The notes under the pieces are model-generated. The model did no database searches and was not told where the DNA came from. It worked only from the letters and a program-made list of their open reading frames with translations. Source: Cryobacterium levicorallinum (GTDB lineage Bacteria > Actinomycetota > Actinomycetes > Actinomycetales > Microbacteriaceae). From it: a stretch of DNA of 64,000 bases. The stretch is from positions 246,297 through 310,296 of the forward strand of contig NZ_SOFE01000023.1 of the NCBI RefSeq assembly GCF_004402405.1. Direction: 5' to 3'. This document shows, piece by piece, positions 46,430 to 55,517 of the stretch. The number at the start of each line of letters is the position of its first letter. Position 1 is the stretch's first letter. The position numbers were made by a program, and so were the translations under genes.

Positions 46430-49374
46430 CCGGTCAGCACACTCAATCCAATCGGCTCAGCCATGGCGGACGCATTGACCGCGGTACGGTTTTCAACTTC
46501 ATCGTGGACGGCGTCGGGTACGCCGGCCATCCTGGCGATACTCTGGCCTCCGCGCTGCTCGCCGCAGGCCGCGTGTCGGTTGGCAATTCTCTGTATGGGA
46601 ACCGACCGCGCGGCATCATGTCTGCTGGCGTGGAGGAGCCCAATGCGCTGGTCAAGGTGGCGGGACGATTCCCCGGCCACGTCGCCGAATCTATGCTCCC
46701 AGCCACGACCGTGGAGCTGGTTGACGGTCTTGAGGCTGAATTCCTGTCCGGCTTGGGTCAGCTTGACCCGAGCGATGACGAAGCGGTTTACGACAAGAAG
46801 TATGTTCACACCGACGTTCTTGTGGTCGGCGGCGGTCCAGCCGGGCTGGCAGCGGCACGGGAGGCGGCCCGCACTGGCGCCCGCATAATCCTCATCGACG
46901 ACCAGCCCGAGCTGGGCGGAACACTGCTTTCTGGCCGTGATGAGCAGGTAGCCGGCGTCGATGCCCTCGAGTGGGTCGCCGACATCAGAGCCGAACTTGC
47001 CAGCATCCCCGAGTGCACGATCCTGTGCCGCACGACGGTGTTCGGCTCCTACGACAGCAACTTCCTCATCGCCGTCGAGAACCGTACCGACCATCTGCAG
47101 ACGGCCCCGGCCGACGGCGTCTCGCACCTCCGCATCTGGCACATCCGTGCGAACCAGGTGGTGCTGGCGACCGGCGCGCACGAACGACCGATCGTCTTCG
47201 AAAACAACGACCGCCCCGGCATCATGCTGGCGTCTGCTGCCCGCACGTACCTCAACCGGTACGGTGTGGCAGCGGGCTCCCGCGTCGTGATCGGGACCAC
47301 AAACGACAGCGCATACCTGCTCGCGTCCGACCTGTGTGCGGTGGGTATAGAGGTGGCAGCGGTAGTCGACGCTCGGCCAGCGCCGTCGGCGCTCGCAGCG
47401 CTCGTGGCGGCCAAAACGGGCGTACGCGTTCTCTACGGCAGTGCTGTGGTTGACACCGTGGGTGAGCAGCGCCTGGCGCGGGTCTCGGTCGCCCGGATCG
47501 ACGACGACGGTGCGCCGGTGGGTGGCATTGAGGAATTCAAGGCTGACCTCCTGGCAGTCTCCGGCGGTTGGAGCCCCGTGGTACACCTGCACAGTCAGGC
47601 CCAGGGCAAGGTGCGTTGGGACCAGGATCTCGTCGGATTCGTACCGTCGACGGTGGTTCGCGACCAGCAGGTCGTCGGTGCAGCGCGGGGGAGCTATGCA
47701 CTGGCCGACTGTATCGCCGAGGGTGTATCCGCGGGAGCGATTGCCGCTGTCAACGCCGGATTCTCCACGGGAGCGGCCGTAGCTGCTGCCATCGCCACGT
47801 TGGCCCGTCCCGCTCGTCCGGCGCAGCCCGTCGCGCCGACCCGTGCCCTCTGGCTGGTCGGCGGAACCAAAGGGACGACGTCAGACTGGAACCATCACTT
47901 CGTCGATTTTCAACGCGACCAAAGCGTGGCCGATGTCTGGCGGTCTACGGGGGCGGGGCTCCGCAGCGTGGAGCACATCAAGCGCTATACCTCTATCAGC
48001 ACCGCCAATGACCAGGGAAAGACCTCTGGTGTGAACGCGATCGGCGTCATTGCTGCTGCTTTTCGCCGACAGGGCACCGCCGTTGACGCCGACATCGGCT
48101 CGATCGGCACCACGACGTACCGTGCTCCGTTCACGCCGGTGTCGTTCGTGGCCTTGGCCGGTCGAAAGCGCGGGGACCTGTTTGACGCCGCTCGCCGGAC
48201 GTCCATCCACACCTGGCATGAACAGCGCGGTGCGCTGTTCGAGGACGTCGGCCAGTGGAAACGTCCGTGGTACTACCCGCTTGCGGGCGAGGACATGGAC
48301 GCTGCCGTGCTGCGCGAATGCGCGGCTGTGCGCGACTCTGTGGGCTACATGGATGCCACGACTCTGGGCAAGATTGAAATCCGCGGCACCGGAGCCGGGG
48401 AGTTTCTCAACCGCATTTACACCAATGCCTTCAAGAAGCTCGCGCCCGGCTCGGCCCGTTACGGCGTCATGTGCACCCCCGACGGCATGATCTTCGACGA
48501 CGGCGTGACGCTTCGACTGGATGACGACCGCTACTTCATGACCACCACAACCGGCGGTGCAGCGAAGGTGCTGGACTGGCTCGAGGAATGGCTGCAGACC
48601 GAGTGGCCGGAGCTGGACGTGAGCTGCACGTCAGTGACGGAGCAATGGACCACGATCGCCGTCGTCGGGCCGAAGTCCCGTGCGGTGCTCGGCAAGCTGG
48701 CGCCGGGGCTTGATCTGTCTACCGAGGCCTTCCCTTTTATGACGTTCCGCGAAACGGTGCTCGCCTCCGGCGTTGCTGCTCGAATCTGCCGAATCTCCTT
48801 CTCCGGTGAGCTGGCTTACGAGATCAACGTTCCGGCCTGGTACGGGCTGCAGACTTGGGAAGACGTGACCGAGGCCGGCGCAGAGTTCAAGATCACCCCA
48901 TACGGTACGGAAACCATGCACGTGTTGCGCGCAGAAAAGGGATACCCGATCGTCGGCCAGGACACCGACGGTACCGTCACCCCGCAGGATGCGGGCATGG
49001 AGTGGGTGGTGTCCAAGGTCAAGGACTTCATCGGCAAACGCTCATACGAGCGTGCCGGTGTGCGCTCGGAGGGCCGGAAACACCTGGTGAGCGTAATGCC
49101 CACGGATGGGACGATCCGGTTGCCGGAAGGTACCCAACTCATCGACCACGGTGTGCCCATCACCCCCGCAGTCGGACCCGTTCCGATGCAGGGTTTTGTG
49201 ACGTCGAGTTATCATAGTGCTGCCCTGGGCCGGTCCTTCGGGCTCGCGCTGATCACGAACGGTCGAGACCGGATCGGGGAACACCTGGTGGCCGTCTTCG
49301 GAACAGAGCGCGTGGACGTCGTCGTTGGGGAAACAGTACTTTTTGATGCCGAAGGGAAGCGCCGAGATGGTTAA
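46426..49374 (+). CDS. soxA: sarcosine oxidase, alpha subunit
   Basis: The 982-residue subunit has an N-terminal ferredoxin-like segment ([20 protein letters not shown]), an NAD-binding domain ([20 protein letters not shown] at about 127), the linker VDARPAPSA, and a C-terminal GcvT-type folate-binding domain (from about residue 600: [69 protein letters not shown]). It binds NAD+ and THF and accepts the methylene group. Full length for the heterotetrameric enzyme. It overlaps soxD at the start and soxG at the end. Confidence 0.93.
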   Translation: MTGQHTQSNRLSHGGRIDRGTVFNFIVDGVGYAGHPGDTLASALLAAGRVSVGNSLYGNRPRGIMSAGVEEPNALVKVAGRFPGHVAESMLPATTVELVDGLEAEFLSGLGQLDPSDDEAVYDKKYVHTDVLVVGGGPAGLAAAREAARTGARIILIDDQPELGGTLLSGRDEQVAGVDALEWVADIRAELASIPECTILCRTTVFGSYDSNFLIAVENRTDHLQTAPADGVSHLRIWHIRANQVVLATGAHERPIVFENNDRPGIMLASAARTYLNRYGVAAGSRVVIGTTNDSAYLLASDLCAVGIEVAAVVDARPAPSALAALVAAKTGVRVLYGSAVVDTVGEQRLARVSVARIDDDGAPVGGIEEFKADLLAVSGGWSPVVHLHSQAQGKVRWDQDLVGFVPSTVVRDQQVVGAARGSYALADCIAEGVSAGAIAAVNAGFSTGAAVAAAIATLARPARPAQPVAPTRALWLVGGTKGTTSDWNHHFVDFQRDQSVADVWRSTGAGLRSVEHIKRYTSISTANDQGKTSGVNAIGVIAAAFRRQGTAVDADIGSIGTTTYRAPFTPVSFVALAGRKRGDLFDAARRTSIHTWHEQRGALFEDVGQWKRPWYYPLAGEDMDAAVLRECAAVRDSVGYMDATTLGKIEIRGTGAGEFLNRIYTNAFKKLAPGSARYGVMCTPDGMIFDDGVTLRLDDDRYFMTTTTGGAAKVLDWLEEWLQTEWPELDVSCTSVTEQWTTIAVVGPKSRAVLGKLAPGLDLSTEAFPFMTFRETVLASGVAARICRISFSGELAYEINVPAWYGLQTWEDVTEAGAEFKITPYGTETMHVLRAEKGYPIVGQDTDGTVTPQDAGMEWVVSKVKDFIGKRSYERAGVRSEGRKHLVSVMPTDGTIRLPEGTQLIDHGVPITPAVGPVPMQGFVTSSYHSAALGRSFGLALITNGRDRIGEHLVAVFGTERVDVVVGETVLFDAEGKRRDG

Positions 49375-50029
49375 CACGACTGAAAGCACGGATGCTCAAA
49401 TAACGGATGTCCAACAAACGCACCTGACGGCGCGTCGCCACAGTCCCGCGGAACATCTTTGGGCGGAATTCGCGAAAACCGCGTCGGCCGAGGCTCGGGT
49501 CTCCCTCCGGGAGATCCCGTTCCAAGTCATGGTGGGCATCCGTGTCGACCCGCTCTCCGAGGGGGGTCGCCGCATCGGCGCCGTCACCGGAGGGCTGCCG
49601 ACCGCGTGTGGGCAGGTGACCACAGGGGTCGCCGGAATGGCCGTGCTGTGGCTGGGGCCGGACGAGTTTCTGCTGGTTGCCGAGGAGGAGGCACTTGACG
49701 GCACACTCGCTGCCGAGCTAGTGGCGGCCCTCGGCGATGGAGCCGGACAAACCGTCGATCTCTCCAGCAACCGCACGACGTTCGAACTGGCCGGACCCTC
49801 CGCCCGGGCAGTGTTGGAGAAGAGCTGCGCGGCCGACTTGCATCCCCGCGCCTTCTCGACCGGCGTGGCAATCGCCACCGTGATCGGCAACGTTCCGGTC
49901 GTCCTGTGGAAAACTGACAACGAAACGTTCCGCGTATTCCCTCGGGCATCATTTGCCGATTACCTGGGCCGCTGGCTCCTGGACGGTATGCGCGAGTTCA
50001 CGGTAGCGGAGAGCACGACATGGCATTGA
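49367..50029 (+). CDS. soxG: sarcosine oxidase, gamma subunit
   Basis: The 220-residue protein is a GcvT-fold-like small subunit with the gamma-type segments [38 protein letters not shown] and [12 protein letters not shown], then [19 protein letters not shown]. It completes the SoxBDAG heterotetramer. ATG 49367 overlaps the soxA stop by eight bases, and its end overlaps sdaA by ten, indicating tight coupling. The upstream frame extension runs inside soxA. Confidence 0.9.
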   Translation: MVNTTESTDAQITDVQQTHLTARRHSPAEHLWAEFAKTASAEARVSLREIPFQVMVGIRVDPLSEGGRRIGAVTGGLPTACGQVTTGVAGMAVLWLGPDEFLLVAEEEALDGTLAAELVAALGDGAGQTVDLSSNRTTFELAGPSARAVLEKSCAADLHPRAFSTGVAIATVIGNVPVVLWKTDNETFRVFPRASFADYLGRWLLDGMREFTVAESTTWH

Positions 50030-51393
50030 GCGTGTTGGACCTTTTCTCCGTGGGCATCGGGCCCTCGTCCTCCCACACGGTGGGTCCGATGCGCGCGGCG
50101 AAACGCTTCGCCGAGGGTCTGGCTCGGGACGGTCTGCTCGACGGAATCGTGCGGGTTCAGGCGGAGCTGTTCGGCTCGCTGGGCGCGACCGGCCGTGGCC
50201 ATGGCTCGGACAAGGCTGTGGTTCTCGGGCTCCAGGGCCTGGACCCGGAAACCGTGGACACGGCAACGGCCGACGACCAGGTGGCGGCGGCCGCACTCGA
50301 CGCACGGTTGATGCTGGCCGGTCGGCACGGCATTGACTTCAACTTCACCGAGGACGTGCTCCTACATCGGCGCAAATCATTGCCCGCACACCCGAACGGC
50401 ATGATCTTTCGGGTCATGAGCCACGATGGTGGCGTGGTGCGGGAGCGCACCTACTACTCCGTCGGTGGAGGCTTCGTCGTGGATGAGGATGCCGTGGGTG
50501 CGGATCGTGTGGTTGTGGATGAAACTGTCCTGCCGCATCCGTTTACGACGGCCGATGAACTGCTGGCAATCTGCGCCCGGGAGGGACTCGGCATCTCCGA
50601 CGTGATGCTGGCCAACGAGCGCACCTGGCACACGGAGATCGAGCTACGCACGAAGCTGCTGAACATTTGGTCCGTCATGCAGACGTGCGTGGCCAACGGA
50701 TGTGCTGCCGACGGTATTCTGCCTGGTGGCCTGCAGGTCACGCGCCGGGCACCGGGGCTGTTCCGCGCGCTGCAGGCGCCGGAGGACACCACCGACCCCC
50801 TGCGGGCGATGGAATGGGTGAATCTCTTTGCGCTGGCCGTCAACGAGGAAAATGCGGCCGGTGGGCGGATCGTCACGGCGCCCACCAACGGGGCGGCCGG
50901 GATCATCCCAGCCGTGCTGCACTACTACGTGAAGTTCGTCCCGGGGGCCGACGACGACGGTGTCGTGCGTTTCCTGCTGACGGCCGCGGCGATTGGAATC
51001 CTGTTCAAGCTGAATGCGTCCATCTCAGGCGCGGAAGTCGGGTGCCAGGGCGAAGTCGGCGCGGCCTGTTCCATGGCCGCCGGCGCCCTTTGCGAAGCGC
51101 TGGGAGGAACTCCCATCCAGGCGGAGAACGCTGCGGAAATCGGAATCGAACACAATTTGGGCCTGACCTGCGATCCCGTGGGCGGGCTCGTGCAGATCCC
51201 GTGCATCGAGCGCAACGCTATTGCCAGCGTGAAAGCCATCAACGCTGCCCGCCTCGCCCTCCACGGAGACGGCAGCCACAAGGTGTCACTCGACAAAGCG
51301 ATCAAGACCATGCGGGACACCGGTGCCGACATGATGACCAAGTACAAGGAGACGTCTCGAGGTGGCCTCGCGGTGAACGTGATCGAATGCTGA
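50020..51393 (+). CDS. sdaA: L-serine ammonia-lyase (iron-sulfur)
   Basis: The 457-residue single-chain enzyme opens [20 protein letters not shown] (the serine-binding SSHT motif) and has the conserved cysteine regions of iron-sulfur L-serine dehydratases in the alpha half ([20 protein letters not shown], then [20 protein letters not shown]). It deaminates serine to pyruvate, ending the choline-to-pyruvate route. Last gene of the operon; no clear terminator follows, and a dapA scrap begins almost at once. Confidence 0.92.
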   Translation: MALSVLDLFSVGIGPSSSHTVGPMRAAKRFAEGLARDGLLDGIVRVQAELFGSLGATGRGHGSDKAVVLGLQGLDPETVDTATADDQVAAAALDARLMLAGRHGIDFNFTEDVLLHRRKSLPAHPNGMIFRVMSHDGGVVRERTYYSVGGGFVVDEDAVGADRVVVDETVLPHPFTTADELLAICAREGLGISDVMLANERTWHTEIELRTKLLNIWSVMQTCVANGCAADGILPGGLQVTRRAPGLFRALQAPEDTTDPLRAMEWVNLFALAVNEENAAGGRIVTAPTNGAAGIIPAVLHYYVKFVPGADDDGVVRFLLTAAAIGILFKLNASISGAEVGCQGEVGAACSMAAGALCEALGGTPIQAENAAEIGIEHNLGLTCDPVGGLVQIPCIERNAIASVKAINAARLALHGDGSHKVSLDKAIKTMRDTGADMMTKYKETSRGGLAVNVIEC

Positions 51394-51409
51394 AGGAGCA
51401 TCCTCTCCG

Positions 51410-51535
51410 CCCGGTGCCGATCCCGACGATGACGGGCACCGTGCCGGTATGTTGCACAGTGATTTGAGCGACGCGATGGCGCTCGTCTCGATCGAGGTGC
51501 ATGTACCAGTGCGGTGATCGAGTCGGCTCCGGCGA
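51410..51535 (-). pseudogene. DapA-family fragment
   Basis: On the minus strand AGADSITAL is followed, after a small deletion that changes frame, by YMHLDRDERHRVAQITVQHT and GTVPVIVGIGT. This matches residues 33-76 of the DapA-like protein at 12088 (AGVDSITALGSTGSYMYLDR...). Only about 40 codons remain, and the GSTGS motif is lost, so it is a dead fragment. Confidence 0.75.
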
Positions 51536-51562
51536 GGATGCGGTCAGGGCTGGCCCTGATTA

Positions 51563-51655
51563 GCTGTCGGCTGTCGGCTGTCGGCTGTCGGCTGTCGGCT
51601 GTCCGCTGTCGGCTGTCGGCTGTCGGCTGTCGGCTGTCCGCTGCCGACTGTCGGC
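51563..51655 (+). repeat. 7-bp tandem repeat, about 13 units
   Basis: GCTGTCG-type units (variants GCTGTCC, GCTGCCG, ACTGTCG) run without spacing from 51563 to about 51655. The stretch 51394-51903 contains only this repeat and the dapA scrap; no other gene is seen. Confidence 0.85.
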
Positions 51656-51903
51656 CAGGAGGCGAAGGCCATCCCTGTCTGTTTCATACTCGGATGGGCC
51701 GTCTCGCGTCATGCCGTCGAGGATAGCGTTCGGTCAACCGTCGAGGCCACGGCGGTGACACTCGACGGCGCCCGGGCGAATAGTGCGCTCGCCACGGATG
51801 AGCGCGAGCCTGTGTCGGGAGCGCGGGCCAGCATCCGCTCTGAAATTGCACGCGCGAAATTTCGCGCCATTGACCACGCACGCCGTCGAAGCGATAGTGG
51901 GTC

Positions 51904-52250
51904 ATGGCCACCGCGCTGAGATCGCCCTCGTCCAAAGACTTCCGCGCGTGCCTGGCGGAAATCCCGCGAACCGTTTCAACGGGATCGGGACCGGTTGAGT
52001 TCGCCGAGCGGGGCAGGGGCGAGCCGATTCTCGCCATCTACGGCACCCTCGGCGGGTGGGATCAAGGGCTCGTGGCGGTCGAGTACCTGCTCGTGAACGG
52101 GTTCCGAATCATCGCTCCAAGCATGCCTGGGTACCTAGGAACACCGCTTGCGACGGGGCAGACCTTTGCGCTGCCGGGCGGCGGCATGGCAGCGCTACTC
52201 GATGCGCTCGAGATCGACCGCATCATCGTGTTGTCGGGCCAGGCAACTCA
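51904..52250 (+). pseudogene. alpha/beta-hydrolase, N-terminal half only
   Basis: From ATG 51904 the frame gives a typical alpha/beta-hydrolase N-terminus: GPVEFAERGRGEPILAIYGT, LGGWDQGLVAVEYLLVNGFR, IIAPSMPGYLGTPLATGQTF, ALLDALEIDRIIVLSGQA. That brings it to the strand before the nucleophile elbow, and then homology stops at about 52245. The frame continues to 52374 with sequence that lies antisense to the yoeB-like gene. The missing C-terminal half appears in the tail of the resolvase frame at 59420-59865. The canonical lid and catalytic Asp/His are absent here. Confidence 0.65.
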
Positions 52251-52345
52251 GCAACGGGAGAACCGAACCCAGAGACCGCCAGCAGTCATTCCGATGGTCG
52301 AGCCGTGTCACAGGGAGACCTCTTGCAGGACACGTAGACCTCGGG

Positions 52346-52606
52346 TCAGTAGCGGTCGCGAGCTTGCAGGATGATGATGTGGTCATCCGTGACGTAGTAG
52401 ACCAGCCGATTCGTGTCGTCGATGCGGCGGGACCACTCGCCGGCAAGGAGGTGCTTGAGGGGCTCAGGTTTGCCTCTCCCCGCGAACGGATCGCTCAACG
52501 CGTCGCTGACTAGCTGGTTGATGCGCCTCAGAGTCTTGCGGTCCTGGGTTTGCCAGTAGATGTAGTCGTCCCACCCATTCGGGTCGAAGGCGACAGTCCG
52601 ACTCAC
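52346..52606 (-). CDS. yoeB: YoeB-family toxin, catalytic histidine apparently lost
   Basis: The 86-residue protein aligns well with YoeB/Txe mRNA interferases: WDDYIYWQTQDRKTLRRINQ, GRGKPEPLKHLLAGEWSRRI (conserved KPEPLKH with the glutamate corresponding to E46) and NRLVYYVTDD (R65 equivalent). The normal C-terminal RYHY is here RDRY, so the catalytic H83 position is arginine and the preceding tyrosine is aspartate. RNase activity is doubtful. It starts with GTG overlapping the stop of the antitoxin remnant. Confidence 0.8.
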   Translation of the reverse strand: MSRTVAFDPNGWDDYIYWQTQDRKTLRRINQLVSDALSDPFAGRGKPEPLKHLLAGEWSRRIDDTNRLVYYVTDDHIIILQARDRY

Positions 52607-52815
52607 TCGGTTGTCAGGTCGTGCTGCTTGAACTCTCCGCGTCGCACCCGCTCGATCGCCGTGAGCAGCCGCTCGGCCTTCGCAGGGTTCCGAAGCAGGT
52701 AGGCAGTTTCGGTTATCGCGTCGTAGTCGTCTTTCGACATGATCACCGAGTTTCCGTGCCGGGAGGCGACCTCGACAACGGTGTGGTCATCGTTGACCTG
52801 CTGGATGAGCCTTGA
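52603..52815 (-). pseudogene. YefM/Phd-family antitoxin, N-terminally truncated
   Basis: The frame reads SRLIQQVNDDHTVVEVASRH, GNSVIMSKDDYDAITETAYL and LRNPAKAERLLTAIERVRRG. This is the last two thirds of a Phd/YefM antitoxin, including the segment that wraps the toxin (DDYDAITETAYLL). The first 15-20 residues with the start codon are missing: upstream of 52815 the sequence is unrelated. An internal GTG or ATG at the VIM position could still start a 40-residue peptide with the toxin-binding part. Confidence 0.7.
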
Positions 52816-52880
52816 AAAAAGCTGCGTGCTCGAAGCACTCCTCGACCTGCCACACCAGCGGATCGCTCGTCGGGGTGACG

Positions 52881-53504
52881 TTAAACGAACAGCATCCCGG
52901 TTCGGCGCGGGTCAGGGCAAGGTGCCGTGGGTAGGTGATCCCGGACAGTGTTCGCCTCTTCCTGAGTGTGGCAGACAAGCTGCCCGCTCAGGCACACCGC
53001 GCTGTCGAGGAGCTTCTTTTTCATCTTGTAATTGGTCAGCGACACGCCGCCCATCACCGAGTGCTGTTCTACCTCGACGGTGAAGCCGTGGCGCTCGAAG
53101 AAGGGGCGGGCTGTGATGCTGACGTCGGCTATCAGTTCTGTCAGCTGCGCCTGACGCGCGTGGACCTCAACGCGTCCGATCAGTTGTCGTGCTACCCCTT
53201 GTCGCTGGTATCGAGGGGCAACGAACAGCATGTCGATATACCCAGCAGGGTTCACATCGGAGAAGCCTGCTGGTGCACCATCCACGGTGGCCACGTAACT
53301 GTTCCGCTCCTGCATCGACGCATGCCAGGTGGGCAGATCTCGCGCTTCTGGCCGAGCCCACGCCTGAATCTGCTCCGGCGAGTAGTCGGTGGCAGCGGTC
53401 TCGGTCACCGCAGCAAGGATTATTGCCAATGTGTTTGCGGCATCCGCTTGACCGTAGGGGCGGATGAAAACGGCTTGCGCATCGGTGCCCTGGTTCAATT
53501 CCAC
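52881..53504 (-). CDS. GNAT-family N-acetyltransferase
   Basis: The 207-residue protein has a GNAT core: FIRPYGQADAANTLAIILAA, the substrate-side YSPEQIQAWARPE, YIDMLFVAPRYQRQGVARQL (acetyl-CoA motif A, QRQGVA) and ARPFFERHGFTVEVEQ. This subtype (TDYSPEQIxAWA) is common in Gram-positive and proteobacterial genomes; its acceptor is unknown. Family members end shortly after LTNYKMKKKL, so the last 40 residues (from about 53005 down) look like read-on caused by loss of the original stop at a junction. It neighbours the decapitated antitoxin, consistent with a rearrangement between 52815 and 53005. Confidence 0.75.
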   Translation of the reverse strand: MELNQGTDAQAVFIRPYGQADAANTLAIILAAVTETAATDYSPEQIQAWARPEARDLPTWHASMQERNSYVATVDGAPAGFSDVNPAGYIDMLFVAPRYQRQGVARQLIGRVEVHARQAQLTELIADVSITARPFFERHGFTVEVEQHSVMGGVSLTNYKMKKKLLDSAVCLSGQLVCHTQEEANTVRDHLPTAPCPDPRRTGMLFV

Positions 53505-53619
53505 AGAACTAGCATCTCATCGTGACTGGCCCGACCGCGCGGCACACACTGTGTCCCGGTAGCCGAACCTGGACCGGGACACAAGTAGTGGCTGTTGCTC
53601 AACCGATACTCTGAGGCTC

Positions 53620-54054
53620 ATGCTTCAAGGAGTCTTTGTCGACGCCAATGTCTTGCTGAGTTGAACGACGCGTAACTGGCTCTTCCTCATGCTCAACAAG
53701 ACGCAGCAGTTGTTCCAGCTCCACGCAACGATTGACGTCGTCATCAAAATAGTTCGTGCTCGACGGGGCGTGAAGCCTGAACTCGACGGAAACATCACCC
53801 GTCGTCTCGACGATGACGTCGTCGAGAACCTTGACGAGATTATCGCCGACTTTGACGGGTCCATCGCATTCCACGGCTCTGATGCCCACGACCGACACGT
53901 CCATGCCGCCGCAACTGCAGCGGCCTCCAATTTCTTGCTCACCAGTAACGGCAGCGACCGGCCGAATTGTGTGCTTTCTTTGCCCGGTACAAGACTTACT
54001 GCCTCACACGGGCTTCTGACGTTCGCGTGCGGTGTGACACTGATCAAGCTCTAG
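53620..54054 (+). pseudogene. PIN-domain toxin with in-frame TGA
   Basis: From ATG 53620 the frame gives LQGVFVDANVLLS, the first PIN motif with its metal-binding aspartate. TGA follows at 53662-53664, then in the same frame TTRNWLFLMLN and the remainder of the domain with DAHDRHVHAAATAAASNFLL and TSNGSD. PIN relatives have S-R-T-x-R-x-W at this point, so CGA to TGA explains the stop. Homology weakens after SNGSD, so the C-terminus may also be altered. A residual product could start at ATG 53689 but would lack the first aspartate. No cognate antitoxin was found next to it. Confidence 0.65.
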
Positions 54055-54392
54055 TCCCAGGGGATGAACTTGCCTTTAGCTAGTCTGTAGCCTCGCGAAC
54101 CTGGGTCCGACAGGTCCCACGCTGCTTCCTGGAGCAAGACCGAAAACAGACGGAAGGCCCTTACTCGAAGTGAGACCGGAGCCGGATCGTCTACCGCGGA
54201 TGAAAGGAGCTCACTGTAGAGCGATGAGAACTCACTAGCGGAAATCAAGACCGGCGATTGTTCACTGGCGTCCGGCGCTGAAACCGACACGACAGTGAGC
54301 GAACGATTGGCGCTAAAGATGGGCGGAGTGAACTCGTCGAGGTAATAGAAAAGTTCATCAAGGAGTTTAGCGCTCGAGACCGAAGTAGGCAT
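54051..54392 (-). CDS. hypothetical protein, 113 residues
   Basis: ATG 54392 (minus strand) opens a 113-codon frame: PTSVSSAKLLDELFYYLDEF, PPIFSANRSLTVVSVSAPDA, EFSSLYSELLSSAVDDPAPV, LRVRAFRLFSVLLQEAAWDL. It looks like a compact alpha-helical soluble protein, with no motif I recognise. Codon use has fewer G/C third positions than the catabolic genes, as is common in acquired DNA. Its stop overlaps the PIN pseudogene end by four bases in the opposite direction. The next 366 bases (54393-54758) have only chance frames. Confidence 0.45.
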   Translation of the reverse strand: MPTSVSSAKLLDELFYYLDEFTPPIFSANRSLTVVSVSAPDASEQSPVLISASEFSSLYSELLSSAVDDPAPVSLRVRAFRLFSVLLQEAAWDLSDPGSRGYRLAKGKFIPWD

Positions 54393-54758
54393 GATCTCTA
54401 ATTCTAAGCTCAAGAAATGTATGGGGTCACGACGACCCGGTCGCTTGTGCGTACTGACACTCGGTTCTGATAAGCCTTCTGAAGGGTCCCGTTGCTCCAA
54501 ATCTGAACCGGCGCTTGGAACAGGTAAGTGGCGTTGGACTTTTAATACGTCGCACTCGACGGAGAACCAAGAGTTTGCCCGATGCACCACTTCGCGAAAG
54601 TGTCCCAGCTCTTGCCCGAGGGAGCACCAATTTTGCTGTAGTCCCCCTTGTGTCCCTCGGCAATGTGCCGAAGACAGTCCGCATGGTTCCACGTCTGAAT
54701 TGCAGCGGTAAATGGCGGTGAATTCGCACCGATTAATGGCGTGAATGAACGTTGTGCG

Positions 54759-55163
54759 CTAATGGTGAGCTTGGGTGAAGAGGTGACAGACACTGCCCGC
54801 TTCGCAATCGCCCGGATCGAGATGCTGGGTCCCGTCAATGAGGTGTTGCAGCTCTGTTTCAAGAAGTACAAGTTCTTGTTGGCGGCGGTGCACATTCGAA
54901 AGTTTCCCCGCGAGAAGGTCTAAAACGTGCCCGCACGGCACCTCGCCTGCTTCTCTCACCGTGATGATGCTGCCAATTTCGGACAAGGTTAAACCAGCCG
55001 TCTTGGCAGACCGAATGAATTGCAGGCGCGAGAGGGCCGCTTCGTTGTATCGGCGGTAACCGTTCCCCGCACGTTCTGCGGGATCCAACAGACCGCGCCG
55101 CTCATAAAACCGTATGGTCTGTGCGGTTGCGCCGCTCGCGATGGCCAGGTCTCTAATTTGCAT
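54759..55163 (-). CDS. MerR-family metal-responsive regulator
   Basis: The 134-residue protein has a MerR winged helix (IRDLAIASGATAQTIRFYER, GLLDPAERAGNGYRRYNEAA), a long dimerisation helix and three cysteines at C77, C120 and C126 (EVPCGHV, DPGDCEAGSVCHLF). The spacing resembles the heavy-metal branch (MerR/CadR/ZntR type) rather than redox or drug sensors, but the exact metal cannot be read. It is divergent from the thioredoxin-like/flavoprotein operon, and a perfect dyad within a 20-bp promoter spacer lies between them. That is the classical MerR mechanism. Confidence 0.82.
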   Translation of the reverse strand: MQIRDLAIASGATAQTIRFYERRGLLDPAERAGNGYRRYNEAALSRLQFIRSAKTAGLTLSEIGSIITVREAGEVPCGHVLDLLAGKLSNVHRRQQELVLLETELQHLIDGTQHLDPGDCEAGSVCHLFTQAHH

Positions 55164-55179
55164 AGTCCCATTCCACCAC

Positions 55180-55211
55180 TTGACCTTGCACCATAGTGCA
55201 ACGTCTACGGT
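55180..55211 (+). promoter_or_regulatory. MerR-type promoter: 20-bp spacer with central dyad
   Basis: TTGACC (55180-55185) and TACGGT (55206-55211) are separated by 20 bases, longer than the optimal 17. The spacer starts with the perfect inverted repeat TTGCAC (55186-55191) / GTGCAA (55196-55201). MerR proteins untwist such promoters on metal binding. The start codon of the divergent operon is seven bases past the -10, so the transcript is probably leaderless or nearly so. Confidence 0.75.
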
Positions 55212-55217
55212 AAGGGC

Positions 55218-55517
55218 ATGGATATTGCGTTGCAGTACTTCGATGGGTGCCCGAACTGGAAAATTGCCGCTGAGCGGCTAGCGGTGATCGCAGTCGAACG
55301 CCCCGGCACCGTCGTGACCCGGCGGTTGGTCGAGAATCTGGAAGACGCAGAGGCAATCAATTTTCGGGGATCCCCGAGCATTCTGGTGGGGGGAACAGAC
55401 CTTTTTCCTGACCCGGCAGCGCCGGTGGGAATGGCCTGCCGCATCTACACGACCCCGACAGGATTGGCCGGCGCCCCGACTCTGGAGCAACTGCGCGATG
55501 CGATCACCACAGCATGA
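55218..55517 (+). CDS. DF-family thioredoxin-fold protein
   Basis: The 99-residue protein begins MDIALQYFDGCPNWKIAAER, the hallmark of the small thioredoxin-fold family called DF family (seleno)protein, here with a single cysteine in GCPNW. NFRGSPSILVGGTDLFPDP and a second cysteine in GMACRIYTTPTGLAG follow. In actinobacteria such proteins accompany mercury-resistance genes, but their reaction is not settled. It overlaps the flavoprotein gene by four bases and is the first gene behind the MerR-type promoter. Confidence 0.72.
   Translation: MDIALQYFDGCPNWKIAAERLAVIAVERPGTVVTRRLVENLEDAEAINFRGSPSILVGGTDLFPDPAAPVGMACRIYTTPTGLAGAPTLEQLRDAITTA

Noticed and set aside
51514-51726. 70-codon frame through the 7-bp repeat (CRLSAVGCRLSAV)
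   Set aside because: It is a product of the tandem repeat, not a protein gene.
54427-54895. Minus-strand frames overlapping the MerR gene end (contain LRHIAEGHKGDYSKIG)
   Set aside because: They overlap the MerR coding region in another frame and have no recognisable start or family; at most a lost gene tail.
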